Positions 53,396 through 62,374 of a DNA stretch of 64,000 nt are shown here, one piece after another. The position numbers and the translations under genes are program-made. The stretch is from contig CCMO02000001.1 of assembly GCA_000751295.2 (NCBI GenBank), forward strand, positions 4,988,615 to 5,052,614, written 5' to 3'. The notes beneath the pieces are model-generated. The model was not told the DNA's origin, searched no databases, and saw nothing but the letters and a program-made list of their open reading frames with translations. The DNA comes from a bacterium YEK0313 (GTDB lineage Bacteria > Pseudomonadota > Alphaproteobacteria > Rhizobiales > Phreatobacteraceae). The first letter of the stretch is position 1. Each line of letters starts with the position of its first letter.

Positions 53396-54304
53396 ATGCA
53401 GGCCACTACCGGATTTCTCGATGAACTGTTCGACAAGGGCCTGTTGATCGAGACGGGTGTCGACGGCCTCTACGGCCGCTCCGGCGTCTTCGAGGCGATC
53501 GGCGACGGCTTCCAGAATCTCGTCACGCGTTATGCCGGCGACGACAAGGCCGAGGTGGTGCGCTTCCCGCCGGCGATGAGCCGGACGGTGTTCGAGCGCT
53601 CCGGCTACATGAAGAGCTTCCCGCAGCTCGCCGGCACCATCCACTGCTTCCATGGCGACAACGCCGCCCATGTCGATCTGCTGCAGACCATCGAGAGCAA
53701 GGGCGACTGGACCAAGGGACAGACGGCGAGCGAGGTCGTGCTGACGCCCGCCGCCTGCTATCCGCTCTATCCGGCCGCCGCCAAGCGCGGCCCGCTGCCA
53801 CCCGAAGGCCGCCTGTTCGACCTTCTCTCCTACTGCTTCCGCCACGAGCCGTCGCGCGATCCGGCGCGCCAGCAGATGTTCCGCATGCGCGAATTCGTCC
53901 GCATGGGCACGCCCGACCAGGTCACCGCCTTCCGCGCCGACTGGCTGGAGCGGGGCCAGAAGCTGATCGCCGAGCTCGGCCTGCCTTTCGCCGTCGATGT
54001 CGCCAACGATCCGTTCTTCGGCCGCACCGGCAAGATGCTCGCCGTCAACCAGCGCGACCAGCGCCTGAAGTTCGAGCTGCTGGTCCCGATCGAGAGCGAG
54101 GAGAAGCCCACGGCCTGCCTCAGCTTCAACTACCATCAGGACCATTTCGGCAAGACCTTCGAGCTCAGCGCCGAAGGCGGCGAGACCGCCCACACCGCCT
54201 GCGTCGGCTTCGGCCACGAGCGGGTGATCCTCGCCCTGCTCAAGCATCACGGCACCGACGTCGAAGCCTGGCCGGCTTCCGTGCGCAAGGCGCTCTGGGG
54301 CTGA
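53396..54304 (+). CDS. Amino acid:[carrier protein] ligase (SerRS-like, no tRNA domain)
   Basis: Class II aminoacyl-tRNA-synthetase homologue of 302 aa that charges an amino acid onto a carrier protein rather than tRNA. It has the atypical SerRS zinc set: Cys121 in TPAACYPLYP, Glu166 in RMREFVRM and Cys269 in HTACVGFGHER, each ten residues before the positions known in the Bradyrhizobium enzyme (131, 176, 279). Motif 2 has Arg149 (CFRHE); motif 3 is GFGHER. There is no N-terminal tRNA-binding coiled coil. The known enzymes use Gly or Ala. Start is three bases after the dehydrogenase. Confidence 0.92.
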   Translation: MQATTGFLDELFDKGLLIETGVDGLYGRSGVFEAIGDGFQNLVTRYAGDDKAEVVRFPPAMSRTVFERSGYMKSFPQLAGTIHCFHGDNAAHVDLLQTIESKGDWTKGQTASEVVLTPAACYPLYPAAAKRGPLPPEGRLFDLLSYCFRHEPSRDPARQQMFRMREFVRMGTPDQVTAFRADWLERGQKLIAELGLPFAVDVANDPFFGRTGKMLAVNQRDQRLKFELLVPIESEEKPTACLSFNYHQDHFGKTFELSAEGGETAHTACVGFGHERVILALLKHHGTDVEAWPASVRKALWG

Positions 54305-54306
54305 GC

Positions 54307-55320
54307 ATGGCTCAGGTCCTGCCCTCGATCCAGGCGGCCACCTACCAGCGCCACCGCCTGCACGATCCGGCCAATCACTGGCCGGAAACCAACTGCCATA
54401 CCGACCTGTTCATCGAGCTCCTGCATTCGCTCGGCCGCGAGCCGGCCGCCGGCCTCGGCATGACCCTGGCGCAGGATTTCGAGGGCGACCAGTTCACCTT
54501 CTTCAAGATGGCGACGGGTGATCTCGAAACCCTGTTCGGTCTCGACGTGCAGGAACTGTCGATCTACGGCCCGCTGGTCGACCATATCGAGGCGCAGGTC
54601 GCCCGCGGCCGCCTCGTCCTGGTCGAGGTCGATGCCCATCACCTCGCCGATACCCGCGGCGTCACCTATGGCGTCGACCATTCAAAGACGACCATCGCGG
54701 TCAACCTGTTCGAACGCGCGCCGGCGCGGCTCGGCTATTTCCACAATGCCGGCTATTTCGAAGCCGAGGGCGCCGATGTCGAGGCGCTCTTCGGCTATGG
54801 CTCGGTGCCGCGGCCGGTGCTGCCGCCCTATGTCGAATTCGTCAAGGTGATCGGCGACGGACTGGGCGGCGTCGCTCTGCGCGACGCGGCGCTCGAACGC
54901 CTTGCCGGCCACTGGGCGCGCCGGCCGGCCGCCAATCCGGTCGATGCCTACCGGGCGGCGCTGCCGGCTCATCTCGACTGGCTGGCGAACGAGCCTCCCT
55001 GCTCGTTCCACCCCTACGCCTTCAACACGGCCCGCCAGTTCGGGGCCAATATCGCGCTCGCCGGCGCGCATCTCGCCTGGCTCGGCGAACAGGGCGTCGA
55101 CGGCCTCGCTCCGGCGGTCGCGCTGTGCGAGCAGATGACGACCGGCGCCAAGACCTTCCAGTTCCTTCTGGCGCGCGCCCTGGCGCGCAAGCGCTTCGAC
55201 GCCCTCGATGCGGCCCTCGACGCCATAGCGCGCGACCACGACCGGTTCGTCGCCGCCGTCGCCGGCCCGCTCGGGCTTGCCGGATCGACGGGCGCCGGCC
55301 TGCCGGCCAGCGTGCCCTGA
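54307..55320 (+). CDS. DUF1839 family protein
   Basis: Soluble protein of 337 aa of DUF1839. Recognisable segments are NHWPETNCHTDLFIELLHSLG near residue 22, FEGDQFTFFK, LVLVEVDAHHLADTRGVTYGVDHSKTTIAV, and LGYFHNAGYFEAEG. The conserved Cys-His (NCH) and His-rich segments look catalytic. No reaction is established. Its place directly after the ligase suggests that it may accept the aminoacyl group from the carrier protein, for example as the transferase of the pathway. Confidence 0.82.
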   Translation: MAQVLPSIQAATYQRHRLHDPANHWPETNCHTDLFIELLHSLGREPAAGLGMTLAQDFEGDQFTFFKMATGDLETLFGLDVQELSIYGPLVDHIEAQVARGRLVLVEVDAHHLADTRGVTYGVDHSKTTIAVNLFERAPARLGYFHNAGYFEAEGADVEALFGYGSVPRPVLPPYVEFVKVIGDGLGGVALRDAALERLAGHWARRPAANPVDAYRAALPAHLDWLANEPPCSFHPYAFNTARQFGANIALAGAHLAWLGEQGVDGLAPAVALCEQMTTGAKTFQFLLARALARKRFDALDAALDAIARDHDRFVAAVAGPLGLAGSTGAGLPASVP

Positions 55321-55329
55321 GGCCGGGGC

Positions 55330-57792
55330 ATGGCGCTCATCCGCGGCATATCCGGCGACGGCGTCGCCGCGCTGACGTCCGGCTGGACGCTGGCCCTCTG
55401 CACGCCGGATGCCGCGCTGACGCCCGACGCGGCAGATCGCCTCGCCGAATGGCTGCCGGCCATCGTGCCCGGCACGGCCGCCGAGGCGCTGCGCGCCCTT
55501 GGCCGCTGGTCCCTCGACAGCCCGGGCGCGCTGCACGACGTCGACATCTGGTATCGCACGACCTTCGAGGCGACCGGCCCGCAGAGCCTGCGCCTCGACG
55601 GCCTGGCGACGCTCGCCGAGGTCTTTCTCGACGGCGCGCCGGTCGCCGCCTCGCAGTCGATGTTCGTCGGCCACGACATTGCCTTCACCGGCACCGGCCA
55701 GCATCGTCTTGCCATCCGTTTCAGGGCGCTGAATCCGGTGCTTGCGGGCGCCAAGGGCCCGCGGGCCCGCTGGCGGCCGATGATGATCACGCCGGGCACA
55801 CTGCGGCTCGTCCGCACGACGCCGCTTGGCCACATGCCGGGCTGGGCGCCGCCGGTCGCGATCGTCGGCCCCTGGCGCCCGGTGACCCTGACGGCGCGGC
55901 GCGCGCCGTTCGCCGTGACCCATGTCGGCCTGCGGCCTCGCCTCGAGGGCACGCGCGGCCTGCTCGACGCGGAGATCCGGTTCGATCGGCCGGTGGCGGG
56001 GCCCGTCGCGCTTCACTGTGCCGGGGCCAGCGTCGCGCTCGCTCCCGCCGCGCCGGACCGCTTCGCCGGCCGTCTCATCCTCGACGATATCGCCCCCTGG
56101 TGGCCGCATAGCCACGGCGAGCCGGCCCTGCATGCCGTGGCGATCCGCGTCGGGCCGGTCGACATCGATCTCGGCCGCGTCGGCTTCCGCACGCTCGAAT
56201 GCGACCGCGGCGCCGACGGCAAGGGCTTTGCCCTGCGCGTCAACGGCGAGCCGGTCTTCTGCCGCGGCGCCTCCTACATGCCGCCCGACCCGGCAGCGCC
56301 GGGCACGGCCGACCCGCTGGCGCTGGTCCGGCTTGCGCGTGAAGCCGGCATGAACATGCTGCGGATCTCCGGGACGACGCCGCCGCCGCCGCAGGCCTTT
56401 CACGACGCCTGCGACGCGGCCGGCATCCTCGTCTGGCAGGATCTGCCCTTCGCCAATTTCGACTATCCCGCATCCGACCCTGCCTTCGTAGCACTGGTGG
56501 AAACCGAAGCCCGCCAGATGTTCGACCGGCTCGAAGCCTCGCCGTCCACGGCGGTGATCTGCGGCGGCAGCGAAATGGCGCAGCAGGCGGTGATGCTCGG
56601 CCTGACACCCGCCCAGGCCGCCAATCCGCTGTTCGAGGATGTCCTGGCGCGACTTGCCGCCGACCGCCTGCCCGATGCGGTCTATGTCCCGCATACGCCC
56701 TGGGGCGGGGCCCTGCCGTTCTGCACCAACGAGGGCGTCACGCACTATTTCGGGGCGGGCGCCTATCTGCGGCCGGTCGAGGATGTCCGCCGCGCCGAGG
56801 TGCGTTTCGCCTCGGAATGCCTCGCCTTCGCCAATGTGCCGAGCCCGGCCCGGCTCCGCGCCATGGCGGTGAACGATCCCAACGACGCCGCCTGGAAGGC
56901 CGGCGTTCCGCGCGACGCCGGCGCGTCCTGGGACTTCGAGGATACCCGCGACCACTATGCCGGCCTGCTCGCCGGCGTCGATCCCGCGCGGCTGCGCGCC
57001 GCTGATCCCGAGCGCTATCTCGCGCTCGGCCGCGCCGCGCCGGCCGAGCTGATGGAACAGGTCTTCGCCGAATGGCGGCGGGCGGGCTCGACGGCCGCCG
57101 GCGGCCTCGTCTGGTTTCTCAACGATCTCGCCCCCGGCGCCGGCTGGGGCGTCATCGACGCGGCCGGCGAGCCGAAGGCCACCTATTTCGCCCTGAAGCG
57201 CGCCTTCGGTTCCGTCCATGTCGGCCTGACCGACGAGGGTCTCAACGGCTTCGGCATCCATCTCGTCAACGAGACCGCGACAGCGCGGGATCTGACCCTG
57301 ACCTTGGCCTGCTATGGCGAGACGCCCCATCCTCTGGTGCGGGTCGAGCGCCCGGTGACGCTCGCGCCGCGCAGCGCCCGGAGCCTTGCGAGCGATGCGC
57401 TGATCGGGCGCTTCTTCGACACGACCCGCGCCTATCGGTTCGGTCCGGCGGCCCACGACGCGACCATCGCGAGGCTGACCGACGCGACCGGACACCTGGT
57501 CGCCGAGGCGACGCACGTGCTGCCCGGCCGCGCGGCGGCGCCGCGCGATATCGGCCTTGCCGCTGCGGTGACGACCCTTGCCGGACGCCCCGCGCTCGGC
57601 ATTTCCGCCGCCCGTTTCGCCCGTTTCGTGACCATCGACGACGAGACCGGCCGCGCCGCCGACCAGGGCTTCTGCCTCGCGCCGGGCGAGACGCGCATCG
57701 TCGCCCTCCAGCCCGGCCCCGGCGGCGGCCGCCCCCGCGGGCGCGTCAGCGCGCTCAACAGCCACCCCGTCGCCTATGGGGATGTTTCATGA
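55330..57792 (+). CDS. Glycoside hydrolase family 2 protein (beta-mannosidase-like)
   Basis: Protein of 820 aa of the GH2 fold: an N-terminal jelly-roll (DIWYRTTFEATGP, LAEVFLDGAPVAASQSMFVGHDI), an immunoglobulin-like domain, and a TIM barrel with NGEPVFCRGASYMPPD and LVWQDLPFANFDYP. The likely acid/base Glu415 is in VICGGSEM and the likely nucleophile Glu496 in FASECLAF; both sequence settings differ from standard beta-mannosidases (usually NNE and an ES/EYG-like segment). I see no signal peptide, so it is probably cytoplasmic. Its stop overlaps the hydrolase start (ATGA). Confidence 0.85.
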   Translation: MALIRGISGDGVAALTSGWTLALCTPDAALTPDAADRLAEWLPAIVPGTAAEALRALGRWSLDSPGALHDVDIWYRTTFEATGPQSLRLDGLATLAEVFLDGAPVAASQSMFVGHDIAFTGTGQHRLAIRFRALNPVLAGAKGPRARWRPMMITPGTLRLVRTTPLGHMPGWAPPVAIVGPWRPVTLTARRAPFAVTHVGLRPRLEGTRGLLDAEIRFDRPVAGPVALHCAGASVALAPAAPDRFAGRLILDDIAPWWPHSHGEPALHAVAIRVGPVDIDLGRVGFRTLECDRGADGKGFALRVNGEPVFCRGASYMPPDPAAPGTADPLALVRLAREAGMNMLRISGTTPPPPQAFHDACDAAGILVWQDLPFANFDYPASDPAFVALVETEARQMFDRLEASPSTAVICGGSEMAQQAVMLGLTPAQAANPLFEDVLARLAADRLPDAVYVPHTPWGGALPFCTNEGVTHYFGAGAYLRPVEDVRRAEVRFASECLAFANVPSPARLRAMAVNDPNDAAWKAGVPRDAGASWDFEDTRDHYAGLLAGVDPARLRAADPERYLALGRAAPAELMEQVFAEWRRAGSTAAGGLVWFLNDLAPGAGWGVIDAAGEPKATYFALKRAFGSVHVGLTDEGLNGFGIHLVNETATARDLTLTLACYGETPHPLVRVERPVTLAPRSARSLASDALIGRFFDTTRAYRFGPAAHDATIARLTDATGHLVAEATHVLPGRAAAPRDIGLAAAVTTLAGRPALGISAARFARFVTIDDETGRAADQGFCLAPGETRIVALQPGPGGGRPRGRVSALNSHPVAYGDVS

Positions 57793-59513
57793 TCCCCCTC
57801 GTCTTCGACGGCGTGATGGCGCGGCTCCATCCGGCCGAGGCGGCCAAGGCCTCCGGGCTCGGCGTGGTGATCGTGCCGCCGCACGGCCTCGAGGCCCTGG
57901 CCGCCGCGAAGAGCCTCCGGCTTCTGGCCGAGGCCCTTGCCGCGCACGGCCATGCGGCGCTGCGCTTCGACCTGCCGGGCACGGGCGATTCACTTGGCGC
58001 CGATACCGATCCGGACCGCCTGGACGCCTGGACGGACAGCATTGCCGGTGCGGCGCACCAGCTTGCCGTCCAGGCCGGGGTGACCGGCATCGTTCTCGTC
58101 GGCCTGCGTCTCGGCGCGCTGCTTGCTGCGCGCGCAGCGCCGGCCGTCGACGAACTCGCAGGCCTGGTCCTGCTCGACCCGGTCATGCGTGGCCGTGCCT
58201 ATGGCCGCGAGCTGATGATCACCGCCCGCGCCGTCGCCGAAGGCGCCCGGCTCGACCCGGAAGCGACCTCGACGCCGGCCGGCCTCAGCATCGGTGGACT
58301 GCAGACCAGCACCTCGACGCTCGACGCGCTCAAATCGCTCGACCTGGCGAAGCTGCCGCCGCCGCCTGCACCCGTGCTGGTGCTGCATCGCAAGGGCGTG
58401 CTCGATGCCGCCGCCCTCGGCAAGGCCTGGACCGACAATGCCGTGACGGCGGAGGAGGCCACGGGCTTCGAGGCGATCGGGCTCAGCCCGACCGTCGCGG
58501 TGACGCCGGTGGCCGCAATCGAGCGATGCTGTGCCTGGGTCGACGCCCTGCCCCGCCGCGCCCGGACGACGGCCGTGGCAGCCGCGCCGGCCAGGCTGCA
58601 GGGCCCCGATTTTGTCGAGGAGGCGGTCACGTTCGGTCCGCAGAACCGGCTGTTCGCCGTCGCCTGCCGGCCGACGGCGGGCGATGCCGGCTCGATGCTG
58701 CTGATCGTCAATGCCGGCCGCAACCCGCATATCGGCTGGGCCCGCGGCGCGGTCACCCTGGCCCGGCGGCTGGCTGGCGAAGGCATTGCGAGCTTCCGCA
58801 TGGATGTTGGCGGCGTCGGCGACGGCGCCGATCGCCCCGGCGCCGCCGATACGCTCGACCAGGTGCTCTATCACCCCGACCTCGTCGGCGACGTGAGCGC
58901 GGCGCTCGACTGGCTGGAAGCGAACGGCTATCCGCGCATCGCGCTCATGGGCGCCTGCAGCGGCGCGCATCTCGCCCTCCACAGCGCGGCCGCCGATGCC
59001 CGTGTCCAAGGCCTGGTGCTGGTCAATATCCAGCGTTTCGTCTGGCGGGAGGGCGAGACGGTCGAGCAGGCCATCGCCTCCAGCTACGCCGTCGCGTCGA
59101 GTTACGTCTCCAAGCTCTGGGACCTCAAGGCCTGGTCCAAGGTGCTGAGCGGCGAGCGCTCGCTGGTGCCGCTGATCACCGAATTCGCCCGCCGGCTTCT
59201 CGCGCGGGCGCGCGGCTTCGTGCCCTCGGCCGAAACGCGCGCGGCGCGCGCCCTGATGGCCAGGCTCGACCAGCGCAAGGTGCCGGTCGATCTCGTCTAC
59301 AGCGACGACGATGCCGGCCTCGAGGAGCTCGCGCGCCATTTTGGTGCGCGTGGTCGGCATCTCGGCCGGATGCGTCGGGTCCGGTTCGGCACCATTCCCG
59401 ATACGGATCACGATCTGACGCCGGAAGCCGCACGCGAGGCGCTGTTCGTCCGCACGCTCGCCGCGGCCCGGACCTGGCGCGAGTCTGCGCAGGACACCGG
59501 CTCGAAGCCCTGA
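57789..59513 (+). CDS. Tandem alpha/beta hydrolase-fold protein
   Basis: Protein of 574 aa made of two alpha/beta hydrolase domains (about 1-255 and 275-574). Domain 1 has FDLPGTGDSLGADTD and the nucleophile-elbow position GLRLG (105-109), where the serine is replaced by Arg107, so it is probably inactive. Domain 2 has RMDVGGVGDG and GACSG (388-392), with Cys390 in the nucleophile position and DTDHDLTPEA as the His region, so a Cys-type hydrolase or thioesterase/transferase is possible. It ends the carrier-protein operon. Paired hydrolases of this kind also occur in exosortase/exopolysaccharide clusters. Confidence 0.75.
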   Translation: MIPLVFDGVMARLHPAEAAKASGLGVVIVPPHGLEALAAAKSLRLLAEALAAHGHAALRFDLPGTGDSLGADTDPDRLDAWTDSIAGAAHQLAVQAGVTGIVLVGLRLGALLAARAAPAVDELAGLVLLDPVMRGRAYGRELMITARAVAEGARLDPEATSTPAGLSIGGLQTSTSTLDALKSLDLAKLPPPPAPVLVLHRKGVLDAAALGKAWTDNAVTAEEATGFEAIGLSPTVAVTPVAAIERCCAWVDALPRRARTTAVAAAPARLQGPDFVEEAVTFGPQNRLFAVACRPTAGDAGSMLLIVNAGRNPHIGWARGAVTLARRLAGEGIASFRMDVGGVGDGADRPGAADTLDQVLYHPDLVGDVSAALDWLEANGYPRIALMGACSGAHLALHSAAADARVQGLVLVNIQRFVWREGETVEQAIASSYAVASSYVSKLWDLKAWSKVLSGERSLVPLITEFARRLLARARGFVPSAETRAARALMARLDQRKVPVDLVYSDDDAGLEELARHFGARGRHLGRMRRVRFGTIPDTDHDLTPEAAREALFVRTLAAARTWRESAQDTGSKP

Positions 59514-59571
59514 TCGGCCTGCCCAGCCGGTCCGTCCACCGCGCCGTTTTCGCTCGCTCATCCCTCGGCAC

Positions 59572-59635
59572 GGCTTCTGCTTGTCCTGTGCAGAAGCCAA
59601 ATGAGGCGTCCCGAAACGGGACGGCGCGCAGCGCC
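59572..59635 (+). promoter_or_regulatory. Three consecutive stem-loops before the polysaccharide transferase
   Basis: In the 166-bp gap are GGCTTCTGC/GCAGAAGCC (59572-59580, 59590-59598; perfect 9-bp stem), GTCCCG/CGGGAC with AAA loop (59608-59622), and GGCGC/GCGCC (59623-59635). The start codon follows 44 bp later. This could be a structured 5' leader or a weak terminator plus leader. Confidence 0.5.
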
Positions 59636-59679
59636 GGTACCGGGGCGGGATCGCGGACCCGAGCCGAAGAGCCTGACCG

Positions 59680-61128
59680 ATGACGATGAAGGATCTCGAT
59701 CTGCCCCTGGGCGTCGTCGCAAGACGCGCACGCGGCGGATATGCCTGGACGCGCCTCGCCATGCGCGTCGCCACGGCTGCCGCCGACTGGATCGTCATCG
59801 CCGCCACTTCCTTTGCGATCTCGCTCGCCTACAACCGGCTCGGCGCCGACGACTGGTGGTCGTCGCGCGGCCAGGTCAATCTCGCCGTGATGCTCGCCAG
59901 CCTGTTCGTCATGCTCAACGTGGTGCGGGGGCAATATCAGATCGGCAACTACATTGCCGGCGAGCAGAAGGTCGGCACGGCCCTGACGCTGTGGGCGACC
60001 ACCTTCCTGACGCTCATGGCCTTTGCCTTCGCCACCAAGACCAGCGAAGGCCTCTCGCGCGTCGCGGTCATCTCCACCTTCGTCGTCGGCATTCCGGTCC
60101 TGCTCGGCACGCGCCGGCTGGTCAGCCGGCTGATGACCCTCGGCTCGAAGATCGGGCTGATCCAGGCGCGCCGCGTGCTTCTGGTCGGCCGCGAGAACGA
60201 CGTGACCGCCTTCGCCATGCGTTACCAGCCCTGGAACGCCGGCATGCACATTGCCGGCACGGGCCTTCTGACGTCGGAGCGCTCGGGCGAGCCGAGCCGC
60301 GGCGACATCGCCCGGATCGTCGCCCAGGCGCGGCATATGCAGCTCGACGACGTGCTGATCATCGTGCCCTGGTCGCAGACCGCCACGATCGACCGGCTGA
60401 TCGACGCCTTCATGCGCATGCCGGTCACCGTCCATCTCGGCCCGGAGCGCATCTTCGACCGGTTCGACGAGGTCCGCATCGCCAAGACCGGCGGCATTGC
60501 CAGCCTGCAGCTGGGCCGGCCGCCTCTGTCGGCAGGCGAAGTGATGCTGAAGCGGGCGCTCGACATCGTGCTGGCTTCGATCGCGCTTGTGCTGTTCGCC
60601 CCGCTGCTGCTCCTGATCGCGCTCGCCATCAGGATCGACAGCCCCGGCCCGGCCCTGTTCCGGCAGCGCCGCCTCGGCTTCAACCAGGAAGCCTTTTCGA
60701 TCCTGAAATTCCGCTCCATGACCGTGGCCGACGATGGCGACGTGATCCGGCAGGCCACCCGCAACGACCAGCGCGTCACCCGCGTCGGCCGCTTCTTGAG
60801 GCGCTGGAATCTCGACGAGCTGCCGCAGATCATCAACGTGCTCTACGGCCAAATGTCGCTGGTCGGCCCACGCCCGCATGCGATCGCCCATGACCGGCAG
60901 TTCGACGATGGGCGCATCAGGCTCTATGCGCGCCGCCACAACGTCAAGCCGGGCATTACCGGCTGGGCCCAGGTGCACGGCCTGCGCGGCGAGACCGACA
61001 CGGTCGAGAAGATGCAGGCCCGCGTCGAGCACGACCTCTACTACATCGACAACTGGTCGATCCTGCTCGACATCGAGATCATCATCCGCACGGTCTTCTC
61101 GAAAAAGGCCTACGACAACGCCTTTTAG
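59680..61128 (+). CDS. Initiating polyprenyl-phosphate sugar phosphotransferase (WcaJ/ExoY-type)
   Basis: Membrane enzyme of 482 aa that starts exopolysaccharide repeat-unit synthesis by moving a sugar-1-phosphate (usually glucose or galactose) onto undecaprenyl phosphate. Four N-terminal helices (about 28-125) with a Rossmann-like CoA-binding-type region near RRVLLVGREN, then a fifth hydrophobic helix (KRALDIVLASIALVLFAPLLLL) and the catalytic PglC-like domain: RIDSPGPALFRQRRLGFNQEAFSILKFRSM, LDELPQIINVLYGQMSLVGPRPHAIAHD, and KPGITGWAQVHGLRGETDT. It may be expressed with the upstream operon. Confidence 0.93.
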   Translation: MTMKDLDLPLGVVARRARGGYAWTRLAMRVATAAADWIVIAATSFAISLAYNRLGADDWWSSRGQVNLAVMLASLFVMLNVVRGQYQIGNYIAGEQKVGTALTLWATTFLTLMAFAFATKTSEGLSRVAVISTFVVGIPVLLGTRRLVSRLMTLGSKIGLIQARRVLLVGRENDVTAFAMRYQPWNAGMHIAGTGLLTSERSGEPSRGDIARIVAQARHMQLDDVLIIVPWSQTATIDRLIDAFMRMPVTVHLGPERIFDRFDEVRIAKTGGIASLQLGRPPLSAGEVMLKRALDIVLASIALVLFAPLLLLIALAIRIDSPGPALFRQRRLGFNQEAFSILKFRSMTVADDGDVIRQATRNDQRVTRVGRFLRRWNLDELPQIINVLYGQMSLVGPRPHAIAHDRQFDDGRIRLYARRHNVKPGITGWAQVHGLRGETDTVEKMQARVEHDLYYIDNWSILLDIEIIIRTVFSKKAYDNAF

Positions 61129-61174
61129 GCTCCGGCCGGCCGGCAAAGGCCCAGACCTTCCTCACGCCGACACG

Positions 61175-61200
61175 ATCCCAGCCGAAGCCACGGCCGGGAT
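61175..61200. terminator. Hairpin between convergent polysaccharide genes
   Basis: ATCCC-A-GCCG (61175-61184) pairs with CGGC-C-GGGAT (61191-61200) across a 6-nt loop with one mismatch. It lies between the sugar transferase and a convergent glycosyltransferase and may end either transcript, though no clear T-tract follows on either strand. Confidence 0.45.
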
Positions 61201-61306
61201 TGTCTGCTTTCAAGGCCGTCCCGAGCGCCGGAACCGGGCGCTGCAACGACGCGAATGCGAAGCGTATGAGGATTTCCGGAGCCGCGGGCGAAGACCGGCG
61301 CGGGCT

Positions 61307-62374
61307 TCAGACCGCGTCGACGGCGGCCAGGGCCTCGCGCCAGGCCGTCGCGGCGTCCACCGCCCCGGGCAGCGGCGCTGCGCCATGCGAGGCGAGCACC
61401 GCGTCGGCGAGCGCGTCAACCGAAGCTCCGGTCGGCACCAGCACCAGCCTGCCCGCATCGATGAGACGCCGGTAGGTCGGGTGGTGCTCGAAGGCCCCCG
61501 GCTCGCGCGGCGCATTGACCACCACGGGACGGCCGGAGGCTGCCGCCGCCAGGACGCTCGCGCGGCGCGAGGTCAGGCCCTCGGCAAAGGCGTAGAGAAA
61601 GACGTCGACCTGATCGAACAGGCCGAACACTTCTGCGTCGGTCGCGACATAACCCGTGACGAGGACGCGGTCGGCGAGGCCGAGGGTTTCGGCGCGCGCC
61701 CTGAAGTCGGCCTCGACCTGGTCGCTGCCCTTCACGAAGGAACCGATGAAGGCGAGGAACGGGTCTTCGCCGCGCTCCCGCAGCCTGGCGGCGACATCGA
61801 GCACGATGGTCGACTGCTTCTTCGGATAGATCGAACCGAAATGGCCGATGATCAGCCGTCCCTGCTTGCGCGCGGCGGCGAGCGTCGCCGCGGCTGGTGT
61901 CAGCGCCGTCGCCGCGGGACGGATCAGGTTCGGCGGGATCGGCACGATGCCGCGCCGCCCGGTCGTCAGGCGCGACAGCGGGCTTGCGGCGAACTGGCGC
62001 GCCACTTCCGGCGACGAGAACAGGACGGCGGTCGCCAGCGGCAGAAGGGGCGCGTAGCTCGCCCGCCGCTTCCAGTCGAGATCGGCCCATTCGTGCAGGA
62101 CGAGGACGAGCCCGCGCCCGCCCGACCGCGCGAGGCCGGCCGCGATGACCGGCTCCGCCAGCTTCTTCTTCCAGGCCACCACCGGCAGGTTGATCACCAG
62201 CGCGTCGCTGCCTGCCAGCGCCCGGCGCAGGCCGCCGGCATCGCGGTCGAGAACATGGGTCGCAGCCCGCGGTCCGGCGGTCGCCGCGAGGTGGCGGGCG
62301 AAGGCCTCGACGCCACAAGTCGCTTCGGCATCGGATATCAGCATCAGCATGCGCGTCATCGCCTGCGCGTTCAT
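61307..62374 (-). CDS. Glycosyltransferase, GT4-like
   Basis: Cytoplasmic GT-B glycosyltransferase of 355 aa. The C-terminal half has LIIGHFGSIYPKKQSTIVLDVAA and a nucleotide-sugar site around GLFDQVDVFLYAFAEGLTSRRASVLAAAASGRPVV, where the usual EX7E pattern is only partly matched (Glu in FAEGLTSRR). The ATG at 62374 overlaps the GT2 stop (ATGA); the long open frame upstream is not real. Donor and acceptor are unknown. It is probably part of exopolysaccharide assembly. Confidence 0.8.
   Translation of the reverse strand: MNAQAMTRMLMLISDAEATCGVEAFARHLAATAGPRAATHVLDRDAGGLRRALAGSDALVINLPVVAWKKKLAEPVIAAGLARSGGRGLVLVLHEWADLDWKRRASYAPLLPLATAVLFSSPEVARQFAASPLSRLTTGRRGIVPIPPNLIRPAATALTPAAATLAAARKQGRLIIGHFGSIYPKKQSTIVLDVAARLRERGEDPFLAFIGSFVKGSDQVEADFRARAETLGLADRVLVTGYVATDAEVFGLFDQVDVFLYAFAEGLTSRRASVLAAAASGRPVVVNAPREPGAFEHHPTYRRLIDAGRLVLVPTGASVDALADAVLASHGAAPLPGAVDAATAWREALAAVDAV

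Noticed and set aside
54682..57765. A 1027-codon open frame on the minus strand
   Set aside because: It is antisense to DUF1839 and GH2, whose plus-strand products have recognisable folds. Its composition is that of a mirror of codon bias.
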